From Planctomycetota bacterium (GTDB lineage: Bacteria > Planctomycetota > Planctomycetia > Gemmatales > Gemmataceae): DNA of 45,886 nucleotides. Positions 17,208 through 26,900 of this stretch are shown here, one piece after another. A program made the translations under genes and the position numbers. The stretch covers positions 1 through 45,886 of the forward strand of contig JAIOPV010000203.1 in assembly GCA_021413735.1 (NCBI GenBank). The letters run 5' to 3'. The notes under the pieces are model-generated. The model worked only from the letters and a program-made list of their open reading frames with translations, ran no database searches and was not told the origin of the DNA. Position 1 is the stretch's first letter. The number at the start of each line of letters is the position of its first letter.

Positions 17208-17539
17208 GCCTTGCTATGCGGGCTGTCGTGGACCTGCTTGCCGAACTCAACAGGCATACCCTCGCGATCCGCCCCGGTGAGGTTGATCTCGAAACACGCA
17301 TCGTGAGCTACGAACTGGCAGCGGCGATGCAGACCGCCGCAAAGGAAACGCTCGACGTTTCTCGCGAACTCGAGCGAGTGCGGAATCTGTACGGCCTGAA
17401 TCGCGCCGAAACCCACGAGTATGGCACACGCTGTTTGATCGCACGGCGGTTTGTCGAGCGTGGCTTGCAGTTCGTGCAGAACTTCCTCGGCAACCAACCG
17501 TGGAACACGCACAACAACATCCAGGATGGGCATGCGTGA
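17204..17539 (+). pseudogene. DUF1501 protein fragment
   Basis: A 111-residue frame matching the middle of DUF1501 proteins, sulfatase-like secreted proteins abundant in planctomycetes. It shows LLAELNRHTLAIRPGEVDLETRIVSYELAAAMQ and LYGLNRAETHEYGTRCLIARRFVERGLQFVQ, ending NTHNNIQDGHA and a stop. Both the N-terminal Tat-type leader region and the C-terminal third are missing. It has an ATG that overlaps the stop of the preceding gene (ATGA) with a good aaggag site, so a truncated product could still be made by coupled translation. I regard it as a relic left by a rearrangement. Confidence 0.7.
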
Positions 17540-17564
17540 AGGAAGCCAAACAGGTTATCTGGCC

Positions 17565-19757
17565 TCAACCGGCCCGAAGGAGTCGCAGTGCGTTGAACAC
17601 GACGAGAAGTGTCGCCCCTGAGTCGGCGGCAACTGCCGCCCACATCGACGAATGGCCAGCAAGCGTCAAAACCACGAACACCGCCTTCACGCTGAGAGAA
17701 AATACTACGTTCTGCCGGATCACCGCTAGCGTGCGTCGAGAGTGGTGGACCAACCACGGTAGCTTCGACAGGTCGTCCGACATCAGGGCGATGTCGGCCG
17801 TTTCGATGGCCGCATCGGTTCCAACCGCACCCATCGCGATGCCAACCGTTGCTTGGGCCATCGCGGGCGCATCGTTTACTCCGTCACCAACCATAGCTAC
17901 CGATTTGTACTTCGCGACGAGTTCTTCGATCTTCGCCACCTTGTCCGCAGGGAGCAACTCAGCGTGAACCTCGTCAACCCCGGCTTCGGCAGCGATTGCG
18001 GTTGCGGTCCCCCGGTTGTCGCCCGTCAACATGACGATGTGTTCGATACCGGCGGCGCGGAGATCCGTCACCGCTCGCTTCGACTCGGGGCGAACTCGGT
18101 CTGCCAAAGCGATGAACCCGCAAACGTGCCGGTCATTTCCGACAACCACAACCGTCTGCCCGGCCCGCGACATTGCTTCAAGTCGGTCGTGAACCTCTGG
18201 GGTTTCCTGTCCCCGCTCTTCCAGATAGCGGTGCGACCCGACCCAATATTCGGTTCCCCGCACCCGCCCGACGGCTCCTTTGCCCGGCAAGATGCGGAAG
18301 TCGTCGGCCGACGGGATGCTCACGCCACGGGTCTTCGCATACTCGACAATCGCGTGGGCGAGCGGGTGTGTACTGTGGGCTTCGAGTGCCGCGATCCGCT
18401 CCAGAACTTCGGCCTCGGTGTGCCCGTTCAGCGGAACCAACTCGATCACCGCCGGCTTCCCTTCCGTGAGTGTCCCGGTCTTGTCCATCGCCACGGCCTT
18501 GAGACGGGCTGGTGTTTCGATGTGAACACCGCCTTTGACCAACACACCGTTTCGAGCCGCCGCGGAAAGTGCGGCGACGATGCTCACGGGCGTCGAGATC
18601 ACCAGGGCGCACGGGCAAGCGATCACGAGCAGCACGAGAGAACGGTAGACCCACGGGCCCCAAGGTTCGCTGAATGCAAGTGGCGGGATGGCGAGGACTG
18701 CCAGCGCCAGAAACATGACTGCGGGCGTGTAGTACCGAGCAAATTTCTCGACCCACTGCTCGGACGGTGAACGGCGAGACTGAGCTTCTCCGACCATTCG
18801 TGTGATGCGTGCGAGGGTCGTATCCGATGCGGGCTTCGTGGACTCGACTGTCAGCAAGCCGTCACCGTTGATGGTTCCGGCGTAGACTTCGTCGCCCACA
18901 TTTTTCGGCACTGGCACGCTTTCCCCGGTAATGGGCGACTGATCCACGCCGCCCGTGCCTTCGACCACGCGGCCGTCAAGCGGGATACGGTCGCCGGGTC
19001 TCACGCGAAACTTCGCACCAACTGGCACTTTGTCCGGGGCCACGGACTCTTCACGACCGTCCGGGTGGACGAGTCGAGCGGTCGGCGGGGCAAGGTTCAT
19101 CAAAGCAGCGACAGCCCGACGTGCGCGACCGACGCTCCACGCCTCAAGGGCGAGCGACAAGGAAAACAGGAATGCAACGGTGGCGGCCTCGGCCCACTGG
19201 TTGATGGCGACCGCGCCGCACACGGCGACGACCATCAGCAGGTTCATGTCCGGAGCAAGGTGCTTGGCGGCTACCCATGCCTTCGGCAAGACGGTCCACA
19301 CTCCTGCCACGATGCTGAGAACGTAGCAGGAAACTGCCGCGACCGGCGGCCACCCAGTCGAGTCCTCGGTGAATGCCGCGCGTAACCCGATCACCGCAGC
19401 GTGAACGGCAATCCCCGCGAGTAGAAACCCGCCGCTGGCTGCGGTCAATATCGTGCGTCGGTTCCGTTCCCAGTACCCCGGCACACGCAGCGGCGACTCG
19501 CCTTCGATCCATAAATCGGCTGACATGCCTGCCCGTGCGACGGCGTCACGTACTTGGTCTGCCGTGACGCCAGTTCCGGCTACGGTCATCCGGCCGTTAA
19601 GGATATCGAATCCGAGCTTCTCTTCGCCGCCCACCAGGGGACCGACCTCTCGCTTGAGAACGGCAACTTCTTCCGCACAGTCCAAGCCTTTGATCGTGAA
19701 CTGGAGGGTCGGGTTGTTAATCGCCATCGGGTTGATTCTCTGAGTATGCTGTGTCAT
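17565..19757 (-). CDS. Heavy-metal P1B-type ATPase (Zn/Cd/Pb type)
   Basis: A 730-residue exporter that uses ATP to pump soft divalent metals out of the cytosol. An N-terminal ferredoxin-like domain (residues 15-85) has GLDCAEEVAVLKREV, a single-Cys variant of the usual CxxC. Transmembrane helices surround the CPCALVISTPVS metal site, the signature of ZntA/CadA-like pumps. SPITGESVPV, phosphorylation site DKTGTLTEG, HP motif (STHPLAHAI) and GDGVNDAPAMA are all present. An in-frame ATG at 19727 (MAINNPTLQF) is an alternative start. It lies 93 bases behind the MFS/spermidine-synthase fusion on the same strand. Metal choice (Zn, Cd or Pb) is inferred from the CPC type. Confidence 0.93.
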   Translation of the reverse strand: MTQHTQRINPMAINNPTLQFTIKGLDCAEEVAVLKREVGPLVGGEEKLGFDILNGRMTVAGTGVTADQVRDAVARAGMSADLWIEGESPLRVPGYWERNRRTILTAASGGFLLAGIAVHAAVIGLRAAFTEDSTGWPPVAAVSCYVLSIVAGVWTVLPKAWVAAKHLAPDMNLLMVVAVCGAVAINQWAEAATVAFLFSLSLALEAWSVGRARRAVAALMNLAPPTARLVHPDGREESVAPDKVPVGAKFRVRPGDRIPLDGRVVEGTGGVDQSPITGESVPVPKNVGDEVYAGTINGDGLLTVESTKPASDTTLARITRMVGEAQSRRSPSEQWVEKFARYYTPAVMFLALAVLAIPPLAFSEPWGPWVYRSLVLLVIACPCALVISTPVSIVAALSAAARNGVLVKGGVHIETPARLKAVAMDKTGTLTEGKPAVIELVPLNGHTEAEVLERIAALEAHSTHPLAHAIVEYAKTRGVSIPSADDFRILPGKGAVGRVRGTEYWVGSHRYLEERGQETPEVHDRLEAMSRAGQTVVVVGNDRHVCGFIALADRVRPESKRAVTDLRAAGIEHIVMLTGDNRGTATAIAAEAGVDEVHAELLPADKVAKIEELVAKYKSVAMVGDGVNDAPAMAQATVGIAMGAVGTDAAIETADIALMSDDLSKLPWLVHHSRRTLAVIRQNVVFSLSVKAVFVVLTLAGHSSMWAAVAADSGATLLVVFNALRLLRAG

Positions 19758-19850
19758 GAACGGCAGAATTATGGCTGACTTCTGTATTTCTTGCCACCTA
19801 AATGGCCACCCGGACGGTCACGCTTCCGCCGGCCTCGCGACACTGAGCGT

Positions 19851-22175
19851 TCACTGCTGAACTTCCCCGAAAAGGCTGAGTCGTTGAACCGCTCGTCGGG
19901 GCATCGTGTCTTGTTCGCCGTGCGTTGCAAACAGCACACCTTTATCCGGCAGTCGCACGAGGACATTGTCGAAGTAGGTCCGAAGCGTTGGTCCGCTAAG
20001 GCAACGGTTGGACCCACGGCTAACCGGTGCAGCGAATTCGAGCCGGGGGTGTTCGTCCGTGTTGAGACGCCGATCCAACCGCGTTGTCCATTGTCCGACG
20101 AATGAACCGAGGAGGTCAGCGGGTCTCGCCAACTCTGTGTCGGCCATGCCGTGTAACTCCGGGAGAGCTTCCCAACGACCCGCGTCGAGTGTAAGCGGCG
20201 TATCACTCCCGATGATCGCCATGATGGGGAACTGGCCGTCGAGTTGGCCCCACCACAGTGTGACGTTCGGGAACACCGCCGCAAAACTGTCCGCAACCAA
20301 CTCAAACTCATCCGGGCCGAACTGGTAGAGCGCAAGCCACTGGCAGAAGTGACCACCGGGTTTGAGTCGTTGCCGAACGGTTTCGTAGAACTCGACCGTG
20401 TACAGATACCCTGCTCGGCTTTCCCACGGCACGAACATGTCGGCCACAACCACATCAAATCGGCGCACCGTACGTTGCAAGTAGTGCCTCGCGTCGCCCG
20501 TACACATCTCGATTTTCGGGTGATCGACAACGCCCAAATTCACATCCGACAGGAGCCGCGCCGCCGCCACGACTTCCGGAATTAGTTCGACCACGATGAC
20601 CCGTTCCACGCCACGACCCGCAACTGCGGGAGCAGCGGTCAGCCCGGTTCCCAGACCGAGGAACGCAACGTCCGTTGGTCGCGGGTGCAACAACAGTGGC
20701 AACCGGCCTTGACGGTATTCGCGGGCAGCGCTCGCCGTCGAGCCGTGCCGATAGTGAAGGTTCTGCCGAACCCGGCGGGCACCATCACCGCGCGAACGAG
20801 TCACGTCAATCCACCCGTACGCGGTCTCCCAGCGCCGGACGATTTCTTCGTTGTCGGGAGGTTGTGTTGGACCTGAAACGACGACGACCACTGCAAGCGT
20901 GACCGCAACTGCGACTCCAATCCCTGCCTGTCTCTGGGAGTCCCAGATCAGGGCGATCCCAGTCACACCGAACAAGGCAACGTGGAACGCGAACGTCTGC
21001 CACAGTCCGAGGACCGGTATCAGCAGGAACTCGGCTGTGAGCGCCCCGACTACCGCACCTGCTGTGTTGACGGCCGTCAGACGACCAACGGCTCGCCCGC
21101 CACCATTCGCCACGAGGATCGCTGGCAGCGTCAGTCCCAGGAGAACTGCTGGCAGCAACACGACTGCGGCAACCAGCGCGAATACCCCACCGATGTAGCT
21201 GGCGAACGTGTCCCCGGCTGTGAAGTAATCCAGACCCGTCAGCCGAACGAACACAACCACCGACGCGGTCACGCCGACGGCTCCGAGCGAACATCCGGTG
21301 GCCGCCAATCCGCAGGGTGAGACCCGTCGTCCGAGAATTGCATCGAGTGCCGCCCCCAGCGCAAGGCCAGCGAGGAAGACCGCGACGACCGCCCCGAACG
21401 TGTATGTGCTGTTGTGGAACACGAGTGCGAACAGTCGTGTATAGAGGACTTCGAGTCCAAGTGTCCCGAACCCTGAGATCGCAGCGACGGCCCACCAAAC
21501 CCCGGAGGTGTCCACTGGTTCGAGGTCGGCTTCGTCCGATGCAGTGAACGGGTTGCGGAACGCCAACGCACTGGCGACGAGCCCACACGCCAGCGACACC
21601 CCTGCGGCGAGATAACTGCTCGCAACGACGCCGACATTCGCCATGAGGAACGCGGTCGCCGCGACAACTCCGACCAACCCGCCAGCCGTGTTCAGCCCAT
21701 AAGCGAGGGCAACTCGTCTTCCTCCGCCCACGAACTCCGCGAGATGTTCCGCAACGAACGGGAATGTTGCTCCGAGCGGGATCGTCGCTGGCAACAACAC
21801 GATGAAGCACAGCACCGACGCCGTGGTATCACCGCACTTGACCGAATCAACAACGGCCAGCAGAACCGGCACGAGGCACACCCAACCCGCCACCGCGAAC
21901 TCGGCCACCCCGTAGCCGAGCAACGGGCGAACCCGCGATGCGAGCCGTCCCCCGAGACACTGCCCAACAGCCATGCCAGTGAAGAGTGCGGCCAGCACGA
22001 TCGCAGCCGCGCCCGCGGTGTTGCCGACGACCAGCCCGACCTGCCGCGACCACGACACCTCGCAGACAAGTGCCGCCGCCCCAGACAGGGAAAAGAGCAG
22101 GTAAACGGCCCCGCCGAATCGCAGTTGGGTTGGCCCATCGCTCAAACTGCCGACATCAGCTCGATACACACTCAC
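19851..22175 (-). CDS. Membrane-anchored spermidine synthase-like protein (MFS fusion)
   Basis: A 774-residue fusion. The first 440 residues form 12 or more hydrophobic helices of the kind found in fused MFS/spermidine synthase proteins (LLFSLSGAAALVCEVSWSRQVGLVVG is a typical start). The last 300 residues make a Rossmann methyltransferase-like fold of the spermidine synthase family. It shows FLGLGTGLTAAP (nucleotide loop), VVELIPEVVAAA, and CTGDARHYLQ with DVVVADMFVPW; the usual synthase Asp is in this last part. Real polyamine production by such fusions is unproven. Start is GTG 22175 with aaggga close by. It precedes the metal ATPase on the same strand, perhaps in one transcript. Confidence 0.85.
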   Translation of the reverse strand: MSVYRADVGSLSDGPTQLRFGGAVYLLFSLSGAAALVCEVSWSRQVGLVVGNTAGAAAIVLAALFTGMAVGQCLGGRLASRVRPLLGYGVAEFAVAGWVCLVPVLLAVVDSVKCGDTTASVLCFIVLLPATIPLGATFPFVAEHLAEFVGGGRRVALAYGLNTAGGLVGVVAATAFLMANVGVVASSYLAAGVSLACGLVASALAFRNPFTASDEADLEPVDTSGVWWAVAAISGFGTLGLEVLYTRLFALVFHNSTYTFGAVVAVFLAGLALGAALDAILGRRVSPCGLAATGCSLGAVGVTASVVVFVRLTGLDYFTAGDTFASYIGGVFALVAAVVLLPAVLLGLTLPAILVANGGGRAVGRLTAVNTAGAVVGALTAEFLLIPVLGLWQTFAFHVALFGVTGIALIWDSQRQAGIGVAVAVTLAVVVVVSGPTQPPDNEEIVRRWETAYGWIDVTRSRGDGARRVRQNLHYRHGSTASAAREYRQGRLPLLLHPRPTDVAFLGLGTGLTAAPAVAGRGVERVIVVELIPEVVAAARLLSDVNLGVVDHPKIEMCTGDARHYLQRTVRRFDVVVADMFVPWESRAGYLYTVEFYETVRQRLKPGGHFCQWLALYQFGPDEFELVADSFAAVFPNVTLWWGQLDGQFPIMAIIGSDTPLTLDAGRWEALPELHGMADTELARPADLLGSFVGQWTTRLDRRLNTDEHPRLEFAAPVSRGSNRCLSGPTLRTYFDNVLVRLPDKGVLFATHGEQDTMPRRAVQRLSLFGEVQQ

Positions 22176-22205
22176 CGTCCCTTGGCGGTTTGAGCCCGTT
22201 GGAGG

Positions 22206-22253
22206 GTAACCTTCGGCTCCAGAATGAATGCCCTGAAAGTCAGAGCATTCTGG
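22206..22253. repeat. 15-bp copy of tRNA-Arg sequence plus inverted repeats
   Basis: gtaaccttcggctcc (22206-22220) is identical to 6242-6256, the anticodon-arm/variable-loop part of tRNA-Arg, in the same orientation. An inverted repeat follows: gaatgc.ctga with tcag.gcattc (about 22223-22250), with a wider pair ccagaatg and cattctgg. The hairpin lies after the last gene of the RND operon and may end it, but no T-run follows on the minus strand. Confidence 0.45.
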
Positions 22254-22259
22254 TTGTCT

Positions 22260-22844
22260 CTACTTCTTCGGCTCACCAGGTAGCGTGTTCCGCGGCAGGC
22301 CGCCGTTGGACGGAGCGAGCATCACATGCCAGCCCTTGTTGCCGACGGTCATCGTGTACAACCCCTCCGTCAAATCGTGCCGCGCAGCCCCATAGTCCCC
22401 ACCCCGGTCGAATTCCACGACGTAGACCGGCTTCTCCTTGAGTGTCACCTCGGTTCCGGGTTTCAGTTCGATATCCCGCTTGTCGATCCGCACAATCACG
22501 GGATCGGGATACTCGGCGGGAAGCCTGAGTGTGACCCCAGGGCCGCTATAGGGCGGCAGAGCGTTCGATTTGAAAGAAGTGGCGCTCGCCGGGATGATTA
22601 CGGCCGGGTTTACCACCGGAGCCGGGTAGGTGATCGTCGGGGTGTACCAGGACGAGCCGTAAATCGCCGGAGAGCCATCGAAGTAACTGGGGTATGCGTA
22701 GGAGTTGGGGTAATGGTAGTGGCCGTGGTAGTGGATGTGGCCTCGGTGGTAGTGGGCATGGCCGTGAAAGTGCTGGGCTTGGGCCACTGACCCACCGGCC
22801 AGGACGACCACCCACACCGCGGCGAAACTGAGTAGGCTTTTCAT
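22260..22844 (-). CDS. His-rich secreted protein
   Basis: A 194-residue protein with signal peptide MKSLLSFAAVWVVVLAGGSVAQA. The mature N-terminus is QHFHGHAHYHRGHIHYHGHYHY, in which every second or third residue is His, a clear periplasmic metal-binding tract. A Tyr/Pro-rich linker follows, then a beta domain of about 90 residues (VTLRLPAEYPDPVIVRIDKRDIELKPGTEVTL ..GLYTMTVGNKGWHVML). Start has ggag seven bases upstream. It is the last gene of the minus-strand RND operon. Binding or buffering of Cu, Zn or Ni outside the cytosol is inferred from composition and context. Confidence 0.75.
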   Translation of the reverse strand: MKSLLSFAAVWVVVLAGGSVAQAQHFHGHAHYHRGHIHYHGHYHYPNSYAYPSYFDGSPAIYGSSWYTPTITYPAPVVNPAVIIPASATSFKSNALPPYSGPGVTLRLPAEYPDPVIVRIDKRDIELKPGTEVTLKEKPVYVVEFDRGGDYGAARHDLTEGLYTMTVGNKGWHVMLAPSNGGLPRNTLPGEPKK

Positions 22845-22953
22845 ACGTCACTCCGTTCGTGAAGTGCTTCTTGGTGGTGGAGCCCAGGAGCGAAACCGCG
22901 TCCGCATCGGCACCCAGGCTCCCTGATTCCATTCTCCTCCCGCGAGTGCCCGG

Positions 22954-23400
22954 CTACTTCGCCGCCTTTGACCTCTCCAACCCGACCCGCGCTTCGAGCA
23001 ACTGCACCTCGGCCTTGAGCAGATCGGTGCTGGTCGCCTGTTTGACCTCCACCAGCTTTCGGACGGCCGTCACCATCTCTTCGGCCAGTTTCACCATCTC
23101 CTCGTGGGTCTTGATCCGCTCGGCGTTCGTCTCACACAGGTCGAGTTTCCCGCTGAGCAGCGCGGACTGGGCGGCAAGAACCTTCTCGTAAGAGATCTGG
23201 CCGCCTTTGAACCCTTGAAGTGTCAGGTCGTGGATCTTGGCGAGAGCCACGAGGCGCTCCTTGAGCAGAGCCTTGACGACATCGTTTTCCGGCGGCTTCT
23301 GGGCGGCCGCGTGCGTGCCGTTTGGATACAGTGGGAGAGCGAGAACGCCCGCAGTCATGCAGACCAGAACGCACAGACGAGGGCGAGTGAAGGACCGCAT
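22954..23400 (-). CDS. Short TolC-like helical secreted protein
   Basis: A 148-residue protein with an N-terminal hydrophobic leader (MRSFTRPRLCVLVCMTAGVLALPLYP) and then almost wholly helical sequence. LLKERLVALAKIHDLTLQGFKGGQISYEKVLAAQSALL and LVEVKQATSTDLLKAEVQLLEARVGLER repeat the FKxGxxxYxxVLxAQ pattern of TolC outer-membrane channels. It has only one pair of the helices and no barrel strands. It could be a periplasmic coiled coil that interacts with the efflux complex. The gaga site before ATG 23400 is good. It lies between two small secreted-protein genes downstream of cusA. Confidence 0.7.
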   Translation of the reverse strand: MRSFTRPRLCVLVCMTAGVLALPLYPNGTHAAAQKPPENDVVKALLKERLVALAKIHDLTLQGFKGGQISYEKVLAAQSALLSGKLDLCETNAERIKTHEEMVKLAEEMVTAVRKLVEVKQATSTDLLKAEVQLLEARVGLERSKAAK

Positions 23401-23467
23401 AGTCGGTCTCCGAGAGGTGAGGGATTACCGCCCCGCCCGCACGGAACGGGCGGGGCGGTGTGCGAGA

Positions 23468-23893
23468 TCACTTCTGCTTGAAGCCACCGGAGTAGGGTTT
23501 GGTGCCGACCTTGCCCGCGATGGTGCCTTCGAGCTTACCGAGTTTGTCGAGCCCCTCGGCCTTGCCGACGAACTTCGTCGTCTTGCCCTTCGGGTCGTCC
23601 TTCTCCGGAGCCGCCTCCAGTTTGACGGTGACCTCCGGGGTCTTGAACGTCACGGTGATGTTCTTTGCTTCGATGGCCTTCTTCTTCGCCTTATGGAGGT
23701 CGTCGTGGTTCCCGTAGACATACACCGTCACGGTGCCAGCCTTGGCGTCGGGGATGACCTCCAGGTGGTACTCCTCATCACCCCACTCCGCGACCGGCAT
23801 CTTGTTCGGTCCTACTTCCTGGGCACGGGCCATCGAGGTGTCCGCTACCAGAGCCAAGCCTGCGAGCAACGCCATGCCGAAAATCGTCTTCAT
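23468..23893 (-). CDS. Secreted protein of RND operon, paralogue of the 33210 gene
   Basis: A 141-residue protein. The frame is open from 23929, but aggagg precedes ATG 23893, which starts a normal signal peptide (MKTIFGMALLAGLALVADTSMARA). The mature part has EWGDEEYHLEVIPDAKAGTVTVYVYGNHDD, then KAIEAKNITVTFKTPEV and a Lys/Gly-rich end with KTTKFVGKAEGL. Order of these blocks matches the protein at 33210-33665 (EWDETHEMVAEAVVD.. GIVTVYVLD.. ITLTLDAP), so both belong to one beta-sandwich-like family. It is the first gene after cusA. A periplasmic metal-related role is inferred from context. Confidence 0.75.
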   Translation of the reverse strand: MKTIFGMALLAGLALVADTSMARAQEVGPNKMPVAEWGDEEYHLEVIPDAKAGTVTVYVYGNHDDLHKAKKKAIEAKNITVTFKTPEVTVKLEAAPEKDDPKGKTTKFVGKAEGLDKLGKLEGTIAGKVGTKPYSGGFKQK

Positions 23894-23925
23894 CGTCTCG
23901 TCCTCCTGATGGGAAACTACTAACC

Positions 23926-26900
23926 TCACGACCCGGAATGGGTCGCGGTTCCGTCACCCGCCGCACCAGGCGACGGGATTGGTTCGTGTGGTGCCGATGG
24001 ATCATCTAGCCCGTCGGCCTTGTCGTCTGCATGAGCCAACCGTTCGGCGGCTTTGCCACTGAATCGCCAGAACAGCCCGGGACGGAGCAAGAACTCGCAG
24101 AACGTACTCGTGATGAGTCCGCCCAGAATCACCGTGGCGACCGGGTACAGGATCTCTCGACCCGGTTGCTGGCCGGCGACCACCAGCGGGATCAACCCGA
24201 TCCCAGCCGTGAGCGCCGTCATCAGCACGGGCGAAAGCCGCTCCAGACTCCCCCGCAGGATCATGTGTTCGGTGAAGCCCTCGCCCTCGTGCCGCATCAA
24301 GTGCAGGTAGTGGTTCACGAGTAAGATGCCGTTTCGGGCCGCAATCCCGCCGAGTGAGATGAAACCGACGAGGCTCGCCACCGTCAGCGTTTGTTGCGTG
24401 ATGACGAGTGCCAGTACCCCGCCAATGAAGGCCGCCGGAACGGCGTTCAGGATCTGCAAGACGATCTGGGGCGACGGGAAGAGCATGTACAGTACGAAGA
24501 ACATTCCCACGACCGACGCGGCTGCCAGGATGCCGATGAGGCGGGTCGCGCGTTTCTGACTCTCGAACTGCCCACCGTACTCGACGAAGTACCCCTCCGG
24601 CATCGGCACTTCCAACTTCACGGCCTTCTCGATGTCCCCGACAACGGATGCCAAGTCGCGCCCGGCGGCATTGCACCGGATCACGATTCTGCGGCGAACG
24701 TTTTCTCGCTTCACCTGATTGGCTCCGGCGTCCCCCCCCGTCGGCGGCGTCACGTCGGCCAAGTCACGCAGTCGCACCTGACCGCGGTTGTTTGGCAGGT
24801 CGATCCGGAGGTCTTTGAGGTTCGCCACGTCCGCCCGGTACGGCTCATCCAATCGCACGACGAGGTCGAACCGGCGCTGCCCTTCGACCACCTGAGACAC
24901 GACCTCGCCGTTGAGTGCGGTCTGGACGAACGATCCGACATAAGCCCGGTCCACACCGTGGAAGGCAAGTTCCTCTGGCTTGAGTTTGATGTGAATCTCG
25001 TCCACCTTGCGGATGGCTTCAACAGCCAGAGAACTCACTCCCGGGACACCGCTAATCGCGCCCTTGATCTGGTTTGCAAGCTTCTCAAGGGTGTCTAAAT
25101 CGTCGCCGTACACCTTGATCGCGATCTGCGCTGTGGACCCGGAAATCATGTGCGAAATCAAGTGAGCGAGTGGTTGCTCGACCTCGACATCCACCCCGGG
25201 AACCGTTTCCTTGATTTCCTTCTGGAGGGTGGCAATGATTTCCTTGCGTGTCTTCCCTGAGTCCGGGTTGATGGCCACATTGAACTCGTTGGCGTTGGGC
25301 GGTTCGGCGTGTTCGTCCATCTCGGCGCGACCGGTCCGGCGGAGGAATGCCAACACCTCACCATTCGGATTGGTGGGCGATTTCTGGATGGATTTCAGTT
25401 TGGCATCGACCATTGCCGAAGCCCGGTTCGAGGCGTCGAGCGACGCACCGGGCGGGAGTGTCACGTTGACCTGCACACTGCCTTCGTCGAACGCGGGCAA
25501 GAAGTCGGCCCCGATCGTCGTCAGCCGCCAACCGCAGTACACGACCAACAGCCAGGTCAGAAGCAGGAGCAACCCGGCACGCCGCATGCTCAGGCGAATC
25601 AAGAACCCGGCGACCCATTTCAGGAAGCGAACAAAGAACCCGTCCTTCTCGGCGTGGACCGCCTTGGAGTGAGCCAGCAGGTAGTAGGCCATGACCGGGG
25701 TGACCATGAGCGACACGAGGAGCGATGCGAGGATCGACACGATGTAGGCGACGCCCAGCGGTGTGAACAGGCGGCCTTCAATACCCGAGAGTGCAAACAG
25801 TGGGAGGAACACCAGGATCACGACGGCCGTGCCGAAGACGATGGAAGATCGGATTTCGACGCTCGCCTCGTAGATCACCCGTAGCGCCGGTTTCGGTTCG
25901 GGTGCATGGCTGTTCTCTCGCAGCCGACGGAAGATGTTCTCCACGTCAACGATGGCGTCATCGACTAACTCGCCCATCGCCACAGCGATCCCGCCCAGCG
26001 TCATCACGTTGATCGACAATTCGACGCCGGTGACCATTCCAATGAGGCGGAAGACCAGGACAGTGACAACGAGCGACAAGGGGATCGCCGAGAGCGAGAT
26101 GAATGTGGTGCGGAAGTTCATCAGGAACAGGAACAAGACGATCAACACCAGCACCGCTCCGATTACGAGCGCCTCTCCGACGTTGTAAACGCCGCGGTCG
26201 ATGAACTCCCTGAGTTCGTAGAGACCTGATTCGAGAATGACATCCGCCGGAAGCGACGGCTCGACTTCGGCGAACGCGGCTTTACAAGTATCAGTCAGCG
26301 CTCGTGTATCGGTGTGCGGTTGCTTCGAGATAGTGATCGCAATGCCAGGGAATCCGTTAATGCTGGAATCCCCACGCTTCACCTGTGCCCCTTCCGCAAT
26401 GCGGGCAACATTCCCCAGCAACACGGGTCGCGGCGGGCTGGGCTTCGCACCCGGACTCTGGCCTTCCTCCTTCCTCGGCTCAGGTACCTTAACGACGATC
26501 ATCTTCAGGTCGGCGACCACCTGCTCGGGTCGTGGACCGAGGCGGCCGATCACACGGATAGGTTGCTCGACACCGCCCGCATCCGCGAACCCGCCTGTGA
26601 AGTTTACGTTGTTCGACCGCAGCGCAACGTCAACGTCCTGAAGCGTGACATCGTGTTCCTTTAGTAGAGTTGGATCGACCAGCACCTGATACTGTTTTCG
26701 ACCGCCGCCCATCATGATGACCTGGGCCACACCCGACACCTTGAGCAACCGCGGCCTGACGACCCAGTCCGCCAGTGTGCGAAGCGATAACGCCCGCTTC
26801 GCTTCGGAGGGGAAGACCCACTCCCGGCTCTGACCGTCCACCGACGCTCGAACCCGTTGATCGCCGTCTGCTGCGATGGGTTCCCACGTCGCACCCGCTA

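Noticed and set aside
17853..18770. Plus-strand frame of 305 residues
   Set aside because: Antisense of the P1B ATPase gene, no recognisable domain.
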